Numbered from the stretch's first letter, positions 1-7,251 are shown. The stretch: 11,407 nt of DNA from an uncultured Bdellovibrio sp. (GCA_937871355.1 CALMPX010000041.1:1-11407), one strand, 5' to 3'. A program made the numbers and translations. The notes: a model not told the origin generated them from the sequence alone.

Positions 1-1476
1 TTCCATCATTGAATAAGCGATGTAATTTAAAGCCAGCGCAAAGTTAGCATCGAGTTCGACAGCTTTGTGCATGTGCTCAAACATCGACGTCTTATCATTT
101 TTCTTATCAAACATGGTTCCAATAAAATATTCGACTTGAGCTTCCTTAGGAAATTTAGCATGAGCCAAATTCAAAACGGAGAGGGCCTCGTCGTATTGCT
201 TCGCATCTTCTAAGAATTGAGCGTAAGCAATATGATTCATGACATTTTCAGGTTTATCTTGAGCTAACTGTTTTAATAAATCTAAAGCTTTGGCCGGCTG
301 ACCACCGTCTTTTTGCAAAGTTGCCGCATTCTTAATTGCGTCTTCATAATGTTTACTCGAAACTTGGATTTCTAAATAAGATTTAATCGCCAAGTCGAAT
401 TTCTTAGTCTCTTGATATAAAGAGGCTAAGTAAAACTTTACTTTATCTGACTCAGGAACTAATTCATTTAACTCTTCTAAGCGAATTAACGCTCTGTCAT
501 ACATTTTTTTATCAATCAAAATAAGGGCTAACTTCAACTTAACTTGAATCGGGTCTTGTGTTGAAGATTCAACAATTTCTAATTGAGTGTACGCTTTGTC
601 ATAATCACCTGCTTCTAAATAATACTGAGATAGCACTTCGGCTAAACGTGGAATGGGTCCGAATTTCTTTTGGTGCTCAGCATAGAACGCAAATACTTTT
701 TTCTTACCTTCCGTTTTTTCAATTAACTGACCTAAAAACTGCAAGGCTTCAAGATATTCTGGTTTTTCTTTTAAGCTCAGACGTAAGTCTGATTTAATTT
801 CGTTGAAATATTTAACTCTGTTTGCTTCAAATTTTGTACGCGCCCCATAATAATAGGCCAAATGCTTTTGTTCATAGTTTTTAAATTTTGTTAACTTTGT
901 AAAATAGCGAATCGCTTCGTCATATCTTTTTTGTTCTGAATAAATAGCTGCTAAGTACAAATAAGCATCTGGATCTGTTTTATCTTGAGCAATCAACTTT
1001 TTGTAAATCGCTTCCGATTTTTGGTATTGCTTGTTTGATGAATAGAGGCTGGCCGCCAAAATATTCAGATCTTTTTGATTTGGTTTGAGAGTTAAAGCTT
1101 TATCAATCCACTTGAGCGCTTCATCGCTTTTACTGGCGCGATAATTTTCCATTGCGAGCTTGTAAAGAATGAGAGTCGATTGAGGATCGAGTTCGTAAGC
1201 CGCTTCCAGTCTTGAAATAGCTTCCGCATTCTGACCTTCAAGAGCGCTCATCTCTGCTGTTAAAAATAAGTAATCTAACTTGGCTTGTTGATTCACTTTA
1301 TCGGACGCAGCGGTCTGTATTGTTTCATCTGCCGGCAAGGCCACTGAACTTGGCGCTCGATTGTGATCATTTATTGCTGAATCGAAATAGGGATAGGGTT
1401 TTGATACGCATCCTGAAAGAAAACAAAACCCTAAGATATTAATTACGTTTTGAGCTTTACCACCGAAACTATCCAT
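1..1476 (-). CDS. TPR-repeat lipoprotein (3' end outside window)
   Basis: The open frame runs off the left edge, so the C-terminus is missing; 492 codons are visible. The start is the ATG at 1474-1476, preceded by a good Shine-Dalgarno (AAGGTGG) within 1481-1488. The N-terminus is a short lipoprotein signal: one lysine, a hydrophobic stretch at about residues 11-20, then the lipobox L-S-G-C with the lipid cysteine at residue 23. From about residue 55 nearly the whole protein is tandem 34-residue helical repeats of TPR type, with units such as 'YLYLAAIYSEQKRYDEAI' and 'HIAYAQFLEDAKQYDEAL'. I count about 12 units and the start of a 13th. TPR arrays are protein-binding scaffolds, so an envelope assembly or partner-binding role is likely, but the partner cannot be read from the sequence. 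No catalytic domain is visible. The gene is divergent from the PhaR-like regulator. Confident as a TPR lipoprotein; function unknown. Confidence 0.9.
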   Translation of the reverse strand, partial: MDSFGGKAQNVINILGFCFLSGCVSKPYPYFDSAINDHNRAPSSVALPADETIQTAASDKVNQQAKLDYLFLTAEMSALEGQNAEAISRLEAAYELDPQSTLILYKLAMENYRASKSDEALKWIDKALTLKPNQKDLNILAASLYSSNKQYQKSEAIYKKLIAQDKTDPDAYLYLAAIYSEQKRYDEAIRYFTKLTKFKNYEQKHLAYYYGARTKFEANRVKYFNEIKSDLRLSLKEKPEYLEALQFLGQLIEKTEGKKKVFAFYAEHQKKFGPIPRLAEVLSQYYLEAGDYDKAYTQLEIVESSTQDPIQVKLKLALILIDKKMYDRALIRLEELNELVPESDKVKFYLASLYQETKKFDLAIKSYLEIQVSSKHYEDAIKNAATLQKDGGQPAKALDLLKQLAQDKPENVMNHIAYAQFLEDAKQYDEALSVLNLAHAKFPKEAQVEYFIGTMFDKKNDKTSMFEHMHKAVELDANFALALNYIAYSMME

Positions 1477-1504
1477 AGTGCCACCTTATGCTTCTATGTA
1501 TTTC

Positions 1505-1531
1505 CTATCGGCTGGAGAGTCTTATTTGCTA
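1505..1531 (-). promoter_or_regulatory. Candidate sigma28 (FliA)-like promoter for the TPR gene
   Basis: The minus strand reads GCCGATAG at 1505-1512, a 7/8 match to the FliA -10 element GCCGATAA. Fifteen bases upstream is TAGC (1528-1531), matching only 2/4 of the TAAA -35 core. The -10 box is 28 nt from the ATG, leaving room for the ribosome binding site at 1481-1488. The weak -35 makes this tentative. Confidence 0.25.
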
Positions 1532-1764
1532 AAGTCTAGAGTGATTATTATTGAAGCAATTGTCCCTTTTCTGGACTATAACCAATATTTATACTTGAAT
1601 TTCGTTTGTCTTATTGGTGGCTCTTGATGAAACTGTTTAAAAAATTTATATTTATAACTATATGATATATATGAATATTATAGTAACTATTTAATTGATA
1701 GATCAATGACTTTGGGAAATAAAAAAATGTTGAGTTTTCGTCAATAAAACCGCTGTGGGAACGC

Positions 1765-1793
1765 TTGACATAGAGTGACACCGGGACTACGTT
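1765..1793 (+). promoter_or_regulatory. Candidate promoter of the PhaR-like gene
   Basis: A perfect -35 hexamer TTGACA (1765-1770) is followed after 17 bases by TACGTT (1788-1793), which matches only 3/6 of TATAAT. It lies about 40 nt before the proposed start codon, a suitable distance. The pentamer TGACA occurs twice, 10 bp apart (1766-1770 and 1776-1780), and could be an activator or repressor half-site pair. The poor -10 suggests a regulated or weak promoter. Confidence 0.35.
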
Positions 1794-1830
1794 GCCCTGG
1801 AACTGTTAACTCAACATGGAGGCCCTTGTG

Positions 1831-2382
1831 ATGAATCAAATGGATAATTTGAACACTAAACCGACAGCAAAAGTTAAAATCATCAAGAGATATCAAAATC
1901 GTAAACTATACGATACACAGCAGAGCTGCTACGTTACTTTGGACGACATAGCTAAGATGATCCGCAGTAATGAAGAAGTTATGGTCATCGACAATAAGTC
2001 TAAAAATGACATTACTGGCGCGACGCTAACTCAAATTATTTTTGAATCTGAAAAGAAAGCTTCTCAATACGCTCCTCTTTTCACTTTAAGAGAAATTATT
2101 CAACATGGAAACGGAAGCATCTCTAGCTTTTTAGCTAAATTAGGCGCCTTCCCTATCGACTACATGACTAAGCAAGCCACTGTTCATGTGCATGTTGAAA
2201 GAACGTCGACTGATGATTTAAAACAAAACTTAGAAAACCGCGTAGCCAATGCAGCCCGCACGAACGTTGATACAACTTCTAAAGTTGTAGCAGAAAAAGC
2301 GACTGTGTTACCTGGATCATCTCAAGAAGATGAAACTCCAAGCTTACCGCTACCAAATAACAATCAAAGTTTTAATCCGTAA
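1831..2382 (+). CDS. PhaR/PHB_acc_N-type DNA-binding regulator
   Basis: The protein has 183 aa. The ATG at 1816 is unlikely to be the start, because its next bases form a GGAGG Shine-Dalgarno (1818-1822) placed 8 nt before the ATG at 1831; GTG at 1828 is an alternative. Residues about 16-76 match the N-terminal DNA-binding domain of polyhydroxyalkanoate synthesis regulators. The hallmark 'IIKRYQNRKLYDT' is followed by 'YVTLDDIAKMI' and 'DITGATLTQIIFE'. A second conserved stretch, 'TLREIIQHGNGSISSFL', follows. The tail from about residue 130 is polar, low in hydrophobics and probably disordered, ending in a Pro/Asn-rich segment. In known members PhaR represses phasin and PHA genes and binds PHB granules. 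No PHA synthase, phasin or depolymerase gene is in view, so a role in storage control is not shown here. A strong terminator follows. Confidence 0.88.
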   Translation: MNQMDNLNTKPTAKVKIIKRYQNRKLYDTQQSCYVTLDDIAKMIRSNEEVMVIDNKSKNDITGATLTQIIFESEKKASQYAPLFTLREIIQHGNGSISSFLAKLGAFPIDYMTKQATVHVHVERTSTDDLKQNLENRVANAARTNVDTTSKVVAEKATVLPGSSQEDETPSLPLPNNNQSFNP

Positions 2383-2406
2383 TCTTTAAATTAAAATTTC
2401 GATCAT

Positions 2407-2438
2407 AAAAAAGGCTTGGTTTCCCAAGCCTTTTTTTT
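2407..2438. terminator. Bidirectional intrinsic terminator between convergent genes
   Basis: A 7-bp GC-rich stem, GGCTTGG (2413-2419) with CCAAGCC (2424-2430), encloses the tetraloop TTTC. Six A's precede it and eight T's follow, so it gives a U-tract on both strands. It lies 24 nt after the PhaR-like stop codon and 22 nt past the stop of the convergent DUF4360 gene, and should serve both. On the minus strand the loop is GAAA, a stable GNRA type. Confidence 0.92.
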
Positions 2439-2460
2439 CACAATTTAAAATGATCAAGAA

Positions 2461-3060
2461 TTATAAACTGCAACGTCTCCATTGAACTTGATACAACAAG
2501 CCTGACGTAATATCTAAAGAATCGACTGACAACATTGTTTGTTGCATAGAATTGTTTGAGATCGTTCGAACGCTACTATTCACAGCTAACATAGCTTGCT
2601 TACCACATGGTGACCAAACCAGTGATGGTGCGATTAATTCATTTCTCAAACTATAACTATCAGCAATACCACCGCGGAAAGTTTTCGAATAGCGATTATC
2701 TTTACCACCTACATAGGAATAAGTTGCATCAAAAATGGCCGTAGCACCGTAAGGAACGGCCACGAAGCCACGATAATCAAAAGCTAATAATGCTACTTGA
2801 AAACCTTGAGCCACATTCACTGGAATTCTTAAGTTACAAGCTTTGCGATCAATACGACGACCTGTTGTATTTCCTGATTCGGCTGTAAACTGATCAAAAA
2901 GAATAGATAATATAGAACCATCATCAGTTAACGCTACAGCCGCAGAACCTCCCGGGCATCCTGTACCTCCGTAAGCGGGTTGACCTAAAGTGATTTGAGC
3001 TTGCGCTGCAAGTGACGACATAACAATCGCAGATACAATAAGTATTGATTTAAAATTCAT
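2461..3060 (-). CDS. Secreted DUF4360-type protein, copy A
   Basis: The protein has 199 aa. The frame is open up to 3135, but the ATG at 3058-3060 is the proper start. It has a Shine-Dalgarno (GGGAG) just upstream and begins directly with a Sec signal peptide, hydrophobic at about residues 5-18 and with a likely cleavage after A-Q-A (residue 21). The mature part starts 'QITLGQPAYGGTGCP' and has the pattern of the DUF4360 family: GTGCP near the N-terminus, 'LSILFDQF', 'RKACNLRIPV', 'DYRGFVAVP' and 'WSPCGKQ'. Four cysteines (GTGCP, KACNL, SPCGK and RRCSL) are all conserved in copy B, so two disulfides are likely in the periplasm or medium. The function of the family is unknown. The similar spacing, upstream block and terminator show that it arose with copy B by tandem duplication. 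Confidence 0.88.
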   Translation of the reverse strand: MNFKSILIVSAIVMSSLAAQAQITLGQPAYGGTGCPGGSAAVALTDDGSILSILFDQFTAESGNTTGRRIDRKACNLRIPVNVAQGFQVALLAFDYRGFVAVPYGATAIFDATYSYVGGKDNRYSKTFRGGIADSYSLRNELIAPSLVWSPCGKQAMLAVNSSVRTISNNSMQQTMLSVDSLDITSGLLYQVQWRRCSL

Positions 3061-3118
3061 GAAAACTCCCTTTGTGTTTTGGTGGCTGACTTTTTTGTCG
3101 GCGCATGTAAACAATTCA

Positions 3119-3151
3119 TGCAATCGCATAGCCAATGAGGTAGTGACAAAA
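3119..3151 (-). promoter_or_regulatory. Upstream block of copy A shared with copy B
   Basis: On the minus strand this block holds TTTTGTCACT, a 6-nt spacer, then a TTGGC-to-ATTGCA segment. Copy B has the same two parts at 3896-3930 with an 8-nt spacer. Both lie 60-95 nt before their start codons. TTGTCA is a fair -35 hexamer, but no TATAAT-like box stands 16-18 nt after it in either copy. This may therefore be an alternative sigma promoter, an operator, or simply leftover similarity from duplication. Confidence 0.35.
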
Positions 3152-3173
3152 TATTTTTCGAATTAACCGAAAT

Positions 3174-3204
3174 AAAAAAAGGCTTGGGAAACCAAGCCTT
3201 TTTT
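3174..3204 (-). terminator. Intrinsic terminator after DUF4360 copy B
   Basis: The stem is the same GGCTTGG/CCAAGCC as at 2413-2430, here with arms at 3181-3187 and 3192-3198. The plus-strand loop is GAAA, with seven A's before and six T's after. It sits 28 nt past the copy B stop codon and upstream of copy A, so it insulates the two paralogues and makes them separate transcription units. The 31 bases 3174-3204 are the exact reverse complement of 2407-2437. Confidence 0.88.
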
Positions 3205-3232
3205 ATTTAACAATTTAAATGTCTACAACAAA

Positions 3233-3835
3233 TTATTTACAACGTTGGAAACGAACTGAGTAAAGAATACCAGCTTGTACGTCGACAGAATCAACTGCTA
3301 ACATTGTTTGTTGCATGTTACTTGGTGCAGTTGTACGAGCGGAAACGCTCGCTTCTAACATCACTTGGCGTCCACATGGTGACCAAGTTAATGTCGTAGA
3401 AACTAATTCATTTGTTACGCTGTAATTACTGTTGTAACCTCCACGGAATGCTTTAGAAAAACGAACTGGGAATGGTTGACCGATATAAGAGTAAGAGGCA
3501 TCAAGAACTGCCATTCCTCCGTTTGGAACGGCTGCGAAACCACGGTAGTCAAAAGCTAATAAAGCCACTTGATATCCGTTAGCTACGTTAACTGGAATTC
3601 TTAAGCTACAATTTTTACGATCAATACGACGAGCTGTTGTATTTCCCGCTTCAGCATAAAACTGATCGAATAATACAGACAAAACTGAACCATCTGGAGT
3701 TAAAGTCGCCGATGCAGATCCCGCCGGACATCCTGTACCACCGTAAGCTGGCTGACCTAAACTAATTTGCGCTTCAGCTGACAATGAAGCCATTACTATT
3801 GCAGATACAGCAACCATTGATTTAAAAATGCTCAT
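3233..3835 (-). CDS. Secreted DUF4360-type protein, copy B
   Basis: The protein has 200 aa. Its ATG is preceded by an AAGGGG ribosome binding site. A Sec signal peptide covers residues 1-22, with a hydrophobic core at about 7-18 and cleavage expected after A-E-A. The mature protein carries the DUF4360 pattern and the same four cysteines as copy A: C36 in GTGCP, C76 in RKNCSL, C154 in SPCGR and C199 near the C-terminus. Nearly all of the motif 'RKNCSLRIPVNVANGYQVAL' and the following DYRGF are shared with copy A. By eye roughly two thirds of residues are identical, with one or two short gaps around residues 120-125. It is probably an exported beta-rich protein stabilised by disulfides. The role is unknown, and envelope or secreted-factor roles remain open. 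Confidence 0.9.
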   Translation of the reverse strand: MSIFKSMVAVSAIVMASLSAEAQISLGQPAYGGTGCPAGSASATLTPDGSVLSVLFDQFYAEAGNTTARRIDRKNCSLRIPVNVANGYQVALLAFDYRGFAAVPNGGMAVLDASYSYIGQPFPVRFSKAFRGGYNSNYSVTNELVSTTLTWSPCGRQVMLEASVSARTTAPSNMQQTMLAVDSVDVQAGILYSVRFQRCK

Positions 3836-3895
3836 GAAATTCCCCTTTGTGTTTTTTGTTTACGAAGACAACTTGTCTGCGATGACTTCCTTGAT

Positions 3896-3937
3896 TGCAA
3901 TGCCCTGGCCAAATAAATTAAGTGACAAAACGTCACT
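3896..3937 (-). promoter_or_regulatory. Upstream block of copy B with a perfect inverted repeat
   Basis: The region contains AGTGAC-AAAAC-GTCACT (3921-3937), a perfect 6-bp inverted repeat with a 5-nt spacer. It overlaps the part of the block shared with copy A (3896-3930). Just upstream on the minus strand is TATAAA (3942-3947), so the repeat would lie at or near a transcription start from that box, as an operator might. Copy A keeps only the half AGTGACAAAA (3142-3151). If this is an operator, the two paralogues are regulated differently. Confidence 0.35.
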
Positions 3938-4051
3938 GAAATTTATAACTGATATTAATATTGTGAATATGTTTTCAGCAAAATTTATAAATTTTGATTT
4001 TTTACGTGAAATTTCCGGTTAAAATTATTTTTTGATACCGAAAATTGTCAT

Positions 4052-6043
4052 TTATGTTCGGGCGTTTTTTTCCTGAAGCGGTTTAACCGGAAGAATAACT
4101 GTGAATTCGGTGCCAACATTTTTCTGTGAGCGCGCGTGAATTTCTCCGCCGTGGTTTTGGATGATACCATAAGAAATACTTAAACCTAAACCTGTTCCTT
4201 GACCAACACCCTTGGTAGTAAAGAACGGTTCAAAGATTTTTTCTAACGTTTGCGGATCCATTCCAATCCCACTATCTTGAATAGAAATTTGAATTTTGCC
4301 GATTTGACCATTTCCAACTTTTAACGGAATAGCGGTGATCCAAATTTGTCCCTGACCTTGAACGGCTTGAACCGCATTAGAAAGTATATTCATAAAAACT
4401 TGATTGATCTGTGAAGCGAAACACAGGACTTTCGGTAGCGGATCAAACTGCGTATGAATCTGAATACGATTTTTAATTTCGCCTGAAAGCAATTCAAGTG
4501 TTGTCGTTAATGATTCTTTAATATCAATTTCTTTTAATTGCGCCTCTTCGAGTCGCGAGAAATTTCTTAAGCCTAAGACGATGTCACGGGTTCTTTGAGC
4601 GCCATCTTGGCAGGATTTAATGAGTCGCGGAAGATCGTTCTTTATATAGTCATACTCGATTTCAACTTTTTTGCTTTGCATCTGCTCAGGATGCTTCTCG
4701 GTCAAATCAATCAATTCAAATAATTTATCCGAGTATTCTTTTAAATGAGCCGTATTGCTAAAGATAAAACCAATTGGATTATTCAACTCATGCGCCACTC
4801 CGGCCACCAACTGACCGAGACTGGTCATTTTTGCTGAGTGAACTAATTTTGTTTGAGCTTCTTTAAGTTCGGTATTCGCAATTTCGAGTTCTTTGATTTT
4901 TTTCTTCAAATCGGCTCGTGTTCGATAAATCTTGTAACTCATTTCATTAAAGGCTTGAGTCAGTAAGCCGACTTCAGTTTGATTCGTTACTGGAATTTGT
5001 AAAATTTGTTCTGAAGAATCGAAAGCTCGCAATCCATTGATTAATTTATTAACCGGCTTCAAGAACCAATTTGTGGTTAACAATATAGTGATGAACAAAA
5101 GAACGGCTACAACTGAAATCACTGATATAAAAGCGAATCGAATGTTATTTAGCAAAGCCTCGGAATCTTGCCGAACATCCCCAAGCCCAATATAGAACTT
5201 TGAACGCCCCCACGAAACTGGATACAGGATGAATCCATAACGCTGTTCTTGCGTTTCGAAATTAATCAGCTGATCAATCGAGGCACTACTCGGGATTGAA
5301 ATGTGTTTAAAGTAAGCCTTGCTCGAAATCACTAAGTTGAGCTTTGGCTTTTCTCCGATGACCCCTGATGGAGCGGCTCCAGCCTCAGACAATAAAAGAC
5401 TTTCGATTTTAAGTTTTGATTTAATTTTTTGTAAAAACTCATCACTCAAATCAATTGATTGCTCAACATAGCCGATCAATTTAGGTGTCGTTTGAGATAA
5501 GCTTGGTTTTGAAATAACTTTGGAAAACAATATCAAGGTCAGCTTACCTTTGTTCGGATCAACAAAGGCGATATCATTTTTATCATTTAAGTATTTTAAA
5601 TAGCGATCATTCAGCTGAACTTTTTCATTATTGAGACTGAAATAGCGGATCGATTTTTTTTCATCTTTAAACGCACTCAGGATAAGTTGGCCCTCTTTTG
5701 TATAAAAAGAAACGGCTCCGACGCTTTTTTGTAACCATGAATTACTGTAACTTTTAAAATTTTCAACATTTTGAGTCGTGAAATAGCTCATGACATCTGG
5801 TTTAAGTAATAACTCGTCACGAGTATCGTAAAGATCTGAATAGTAATCTGAAATAATCGTATCAATTTCACGTCCATTATTTTTAAGACGCTGAACCACT
5901 TCGTTTTCTAGAGCTTTTTCAAATTTAAAGAGGAAATACCAACCCATGAATAGGAGCGGTATAATAGAAAAAATAAGGAACCAAATAATCAGTATCGACC
6001 TAACTGAGCGATACTTAACTTTATTTGATCCAAATTTATTCAT
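4052..6043 (-). CDS. Membrane-bound sensor histidine kinase, coupled to mreB
   Basis: The protein has 663 aa with a complete sensor kinase layout. TM1 is at about residues 17-38 and an extracytoplasmic sensor region at about 40-300 (Cache-like by layout, not certain). TM2 lies at about 301-325, followed by a HAMP linker at about 326-378 and a coiled-coil stretch at about 375-402. The HisKA-type dimerisation helix carries the phosphoacceptor H418 in 'VAHELNNP'. The HATPase domain has an N-box (N552 and N556), G1 'DSGIGM' (590-595), F-box 'FEPFF' (604-608) and G2 'GQGTGLGLS' (614-622), so all catalytic boxes are intact. It starts 5 nt after the mreB stop codon with no clear Shine-Dalgarno, pointing to translational coupling. 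No response regulator is adjacent, so it is an orphan kinase here. Linkage to mreB suggests a signal tied to cell shape or envelope growth, but this is inference. Confidence 0.95.
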   Translation of the reverse strand: MNKFGSNKVKYRSVRSILIIWFLIFSIIPLLFMGWYFLFKFEKALENEVVQRLKNNGREIDTIISDYYSDLYDTRDELLLKPDVMSYFTTQNVENFKSYSNSWLQKSVGAVSFYTKEGQLILSAFKDEKKSIRYFSLNNEKVQLNDRYLKYLNDKNDIAFVDPNKGKLTLILFSKVISKPSLSQTTPKLIGYVEQSIDLSDEFLQKIKSKLKIESLLLSEAGAAPSGVIGEKPKLNLVISSKAYFKHISIPSSASIDQLINFETQEQRYGFILYPVSWGRSKFYIGLGDVRQDSEALLNNIRFAFISVISVVAVLLFITILLTTNWFLKPVNKLINGLRAFDSSEQILQIPVTNQTEVGLLTQAFNEMSYKIYRTRADLKKKIKELEIANTELKEAQTKLVHSAKMTSLGQLVAGVAHELNNPIGFIFSNTAHLKEYSDKLFELIDLTEKHPEQMQSKKVEIEYDYIKNDLPRLIKSCQDGAQRTRDIVLGLRNFSRLEEAQLKEIDIKESLTTTLELLSGEIKNRIQIHTQFDPLPKVLCFASQINQVFMNILSNAVQAVQGQGQIWITAIPLKVGNGQIGKIQISIQDSGIGMDPQTLEKIFEPFFTTKGVGQGTGLGLSISYGIIQNHGGEIHARSQKNVGTEFTVILPVKPLQEKNART

Positions 6044-6048
6044 TCAAA

Positions 6049-7092
6049 TTAATCGATGGTTAATTGGCCTAATAAATCCAATTGATCTAAAACTTTTCCA
6101 GAACCCATCACAACACAGGTTAACGGCTCTTCCGCGATAGAAACAGGAAGACCGGTGCGTTCACGCAGAAGAATATCAAGATTTGTTAATAAAGCTCCAC
6201 CACCTGTTAAAACGATACCATTATCGACGATATCTGAAGCTAATTCTGGTGGAGTTTTTTCTAAAGCGACTCGAACGGCATCAACGATTTCAGATAGTGG
6301 ATCCATAAGCGCATCATTGATTTGTGAACTTGTGATTTCAATTGTTTTAGGCGCGCCGGCGACAAGATCGCGCCCTTTCACTTCCATTGTCCGTTCCACT
6401 TCAAGTGGATAAGCATTGCCGATTTTAATTTTAATCATTTCCGCCGTACGTTCGCCGATCAAAAGATTAAACTGACGACGAACATAATTGACGATCGCTT
6501 CATCTAATTTATCACCAGCCACTTTAATCGATTTACAATAAACGATGCCGCCCAAAGAAATAACGGCGACTCCGGTTGTTCCTCCGCCCATATCTACAAC
6601 CATGTTTCCAGAAGGTTCTGTGATAGGAAGACCTGCTCCTATAGCTGCGGCCATAGGTTCTTCAATGAGATGAACTTCGCGAGCACCGGCCGCTTGCGCC
6701 GCTTCTTTGACGGCTCGTTTTTCAACTTGTGTGATGCCGTAAGGAACGCAAATAATAATACGAGGACGAACAAAAGATTTTTTCTCGCCGATTGATTTTT
6801 TAATAAAATAACCTAACATCGCCGACGTCACTTCGAAGTCGGCGATAACTCCGTCTTTGATGGGACGAATAGCCACGATACTTCCAGGAGTACGACCGAG
6901 CATTTCTTTAGCTTCTTTTCCAACGGCTAATACACGATTTTGAACGCCACGATAATTTTTTTGAACAGCAACAACTGAAGGTTCATCTAAAATGATCCCG
7001 CGTCCTTTGGCATAAACCAATGTATTCGCCGTGCCTAAATCGATTGCGATATCGTTTGAAAAATAATCTTGAAATTTGTCGAAAATTCCCAT
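6049..7092 (-). CDS. mreB: Rod-shape determining actin homologue MreB
   Basis: The protein has 347 aa, the usual MreB length. It forms ATP-dependent filaments under the inner membrane and guides lateral peptidoglycan synthesis. The N-terminus 'MGIFDKFQDYF' could be an amphipathic membrane-binding helix. Phosphate-1 is 'DLGTANT' (18-24), the catalytic region 'LIEEPMAAAIG' (142-152), phosphate-2 'DMGGGTTG' (167-174) and the adenosine motif 'GIVLTGGGALL' (292-302). All are intact. The start ATG at 7090-7092 has an AAGG ribosome site 8 nt upstream and a good promoter at 7132-7160. Unlike the common mreB-mreC-mreD order, the next gene is a histidine kinase. Bdellovibrio is known to carry two MreB paralogues; I cannot tell which one this would match. 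Confidence 0.97.
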   Translation of the reverse strand: MGIFDKFQDYFSNDIAIDLGTANTLVYAKGRGIILDEPSVVAVQKNYRGVQNRVLAVGKEAKEMLGRTPGSIVAIRPIKDGVIADFEVTSAMLGYFIKKSIGEKKSFVRPRIIICVPYGITQVEKRAVKEAAQAAGAREVHLIEEPMAAAIGAGLPITEPSGNMVVDMGGGTTGVAVISLGGIVYCKSIKVAGDKLDEAIVNYVRRQFNLLIGERTAEMIKIKIGNAYPLEVERTMEVKGRDLVAGAPKTIEITSSQINDALMDPLSEIVDAVRVALEKTPPELASDIVDNGIVLTGGGALLTNLDILLRERTGLPVSIAEEPLTCVVMGSGKVLDQLDLLGQLTID

Positions 7093-7131
7093 TAAACCAA
7101 CCTTGGTAAATTAATACATATGCTCTATGTA

Positions 7132-7160
7132 ATTCTAGAAATTTAAAATTTTTGGGTCAA
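7132..7160 (-). promoter_or_regulatory. Sigma70-like promoter of mreB-kinase
   Basis: On the minus strand -35 TTGACC (7155-7160) and -10 TAGAAT (7132-7137) are separated by exactly 17 bp. Each matches 5/6 of consensus. Transcription would start near 7125, giving a leader of about 33 nt before the mreB start codon. This is the best complete promoter in the window. Confidence 0.75.
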
Positions 7161-7180
7161 TACAGATATTTAACGCAAAC

Positions 7181-7209
7181 CGACACAAGCCATCCTCTGA
7201 CTTGTGTCG
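7181..7209. repeat. 9-bp inverted repeat between the lipoprotein gene and mreB promoter
   Basis: CGACACAAG (7181-7189) is complementary to CTTGTGTCG (7201-7209), with an 11-nt loop. It sits 42 nt past the stop of the lipoprotein gene and 20 nt upstream of the mreB -35 box. It could be the lipoprotein terminator, but on the minus strand no T-tract follows it, so it is not a canonical one. It could equally be a binding site upstream of mreB. Confidence 0.5.
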
Positions 7210-7251
7210 ATTCTGAAGTTTTTTGATTTTAGAGAGAAAATATTTTCGAAA

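Larger units (their letters stand above)
1477..1830. other. Divergent intergenic region, AT-rich
   Basis: This 354-bp spacer lies between the TPR lipoprotein (leftward) and the PhaR-like gene (rightward) and must hold both promoters. The central part, roughly 1620-1735, is very AT-rich (for example TATGATATATATG near 1661), as expected for promoter or UP-element DNA. I found no convincing ORF, tRNA or strong hairpin. Candidate promoter elements are listed separately. Confidence 0.7.

Noticed and set aside
558..797. Plus-strand ORF of 79 codons
   Set aside because: Lies wholly inside the TPR lipoprotein gene on the other strand and has no ribosome site or recognisable protein features.
2407..3204. 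CRISPR-like or phage attachment repeats
   Set aside because: Only two copies about 770 bp apart, each a self-contained terminator hairpin following a gene.
3828..4022. Plus-strand ORF of 64 codons
   Set aside because: Overlaps the start of DUF4360 copy B and runs through its upstream region; composition is that of AT-rich non-coding DNA.
4011..4049. Imperfect hairpin after the kinase gene (ATTTCCGGT / ACCGAAAAT)
   Set aside because: A 17-nt loop, a wobble pair and no T-tract on the minus strand make it a poor terminator.
5946..6412. Two plus-strand ORFs (5946-6140 and 6155-6412)
   Set aside because: They are antisense to the kinase and mreB, both of which have complete motifs; the second is Arg/Ser-rich as typical of antisense reading.
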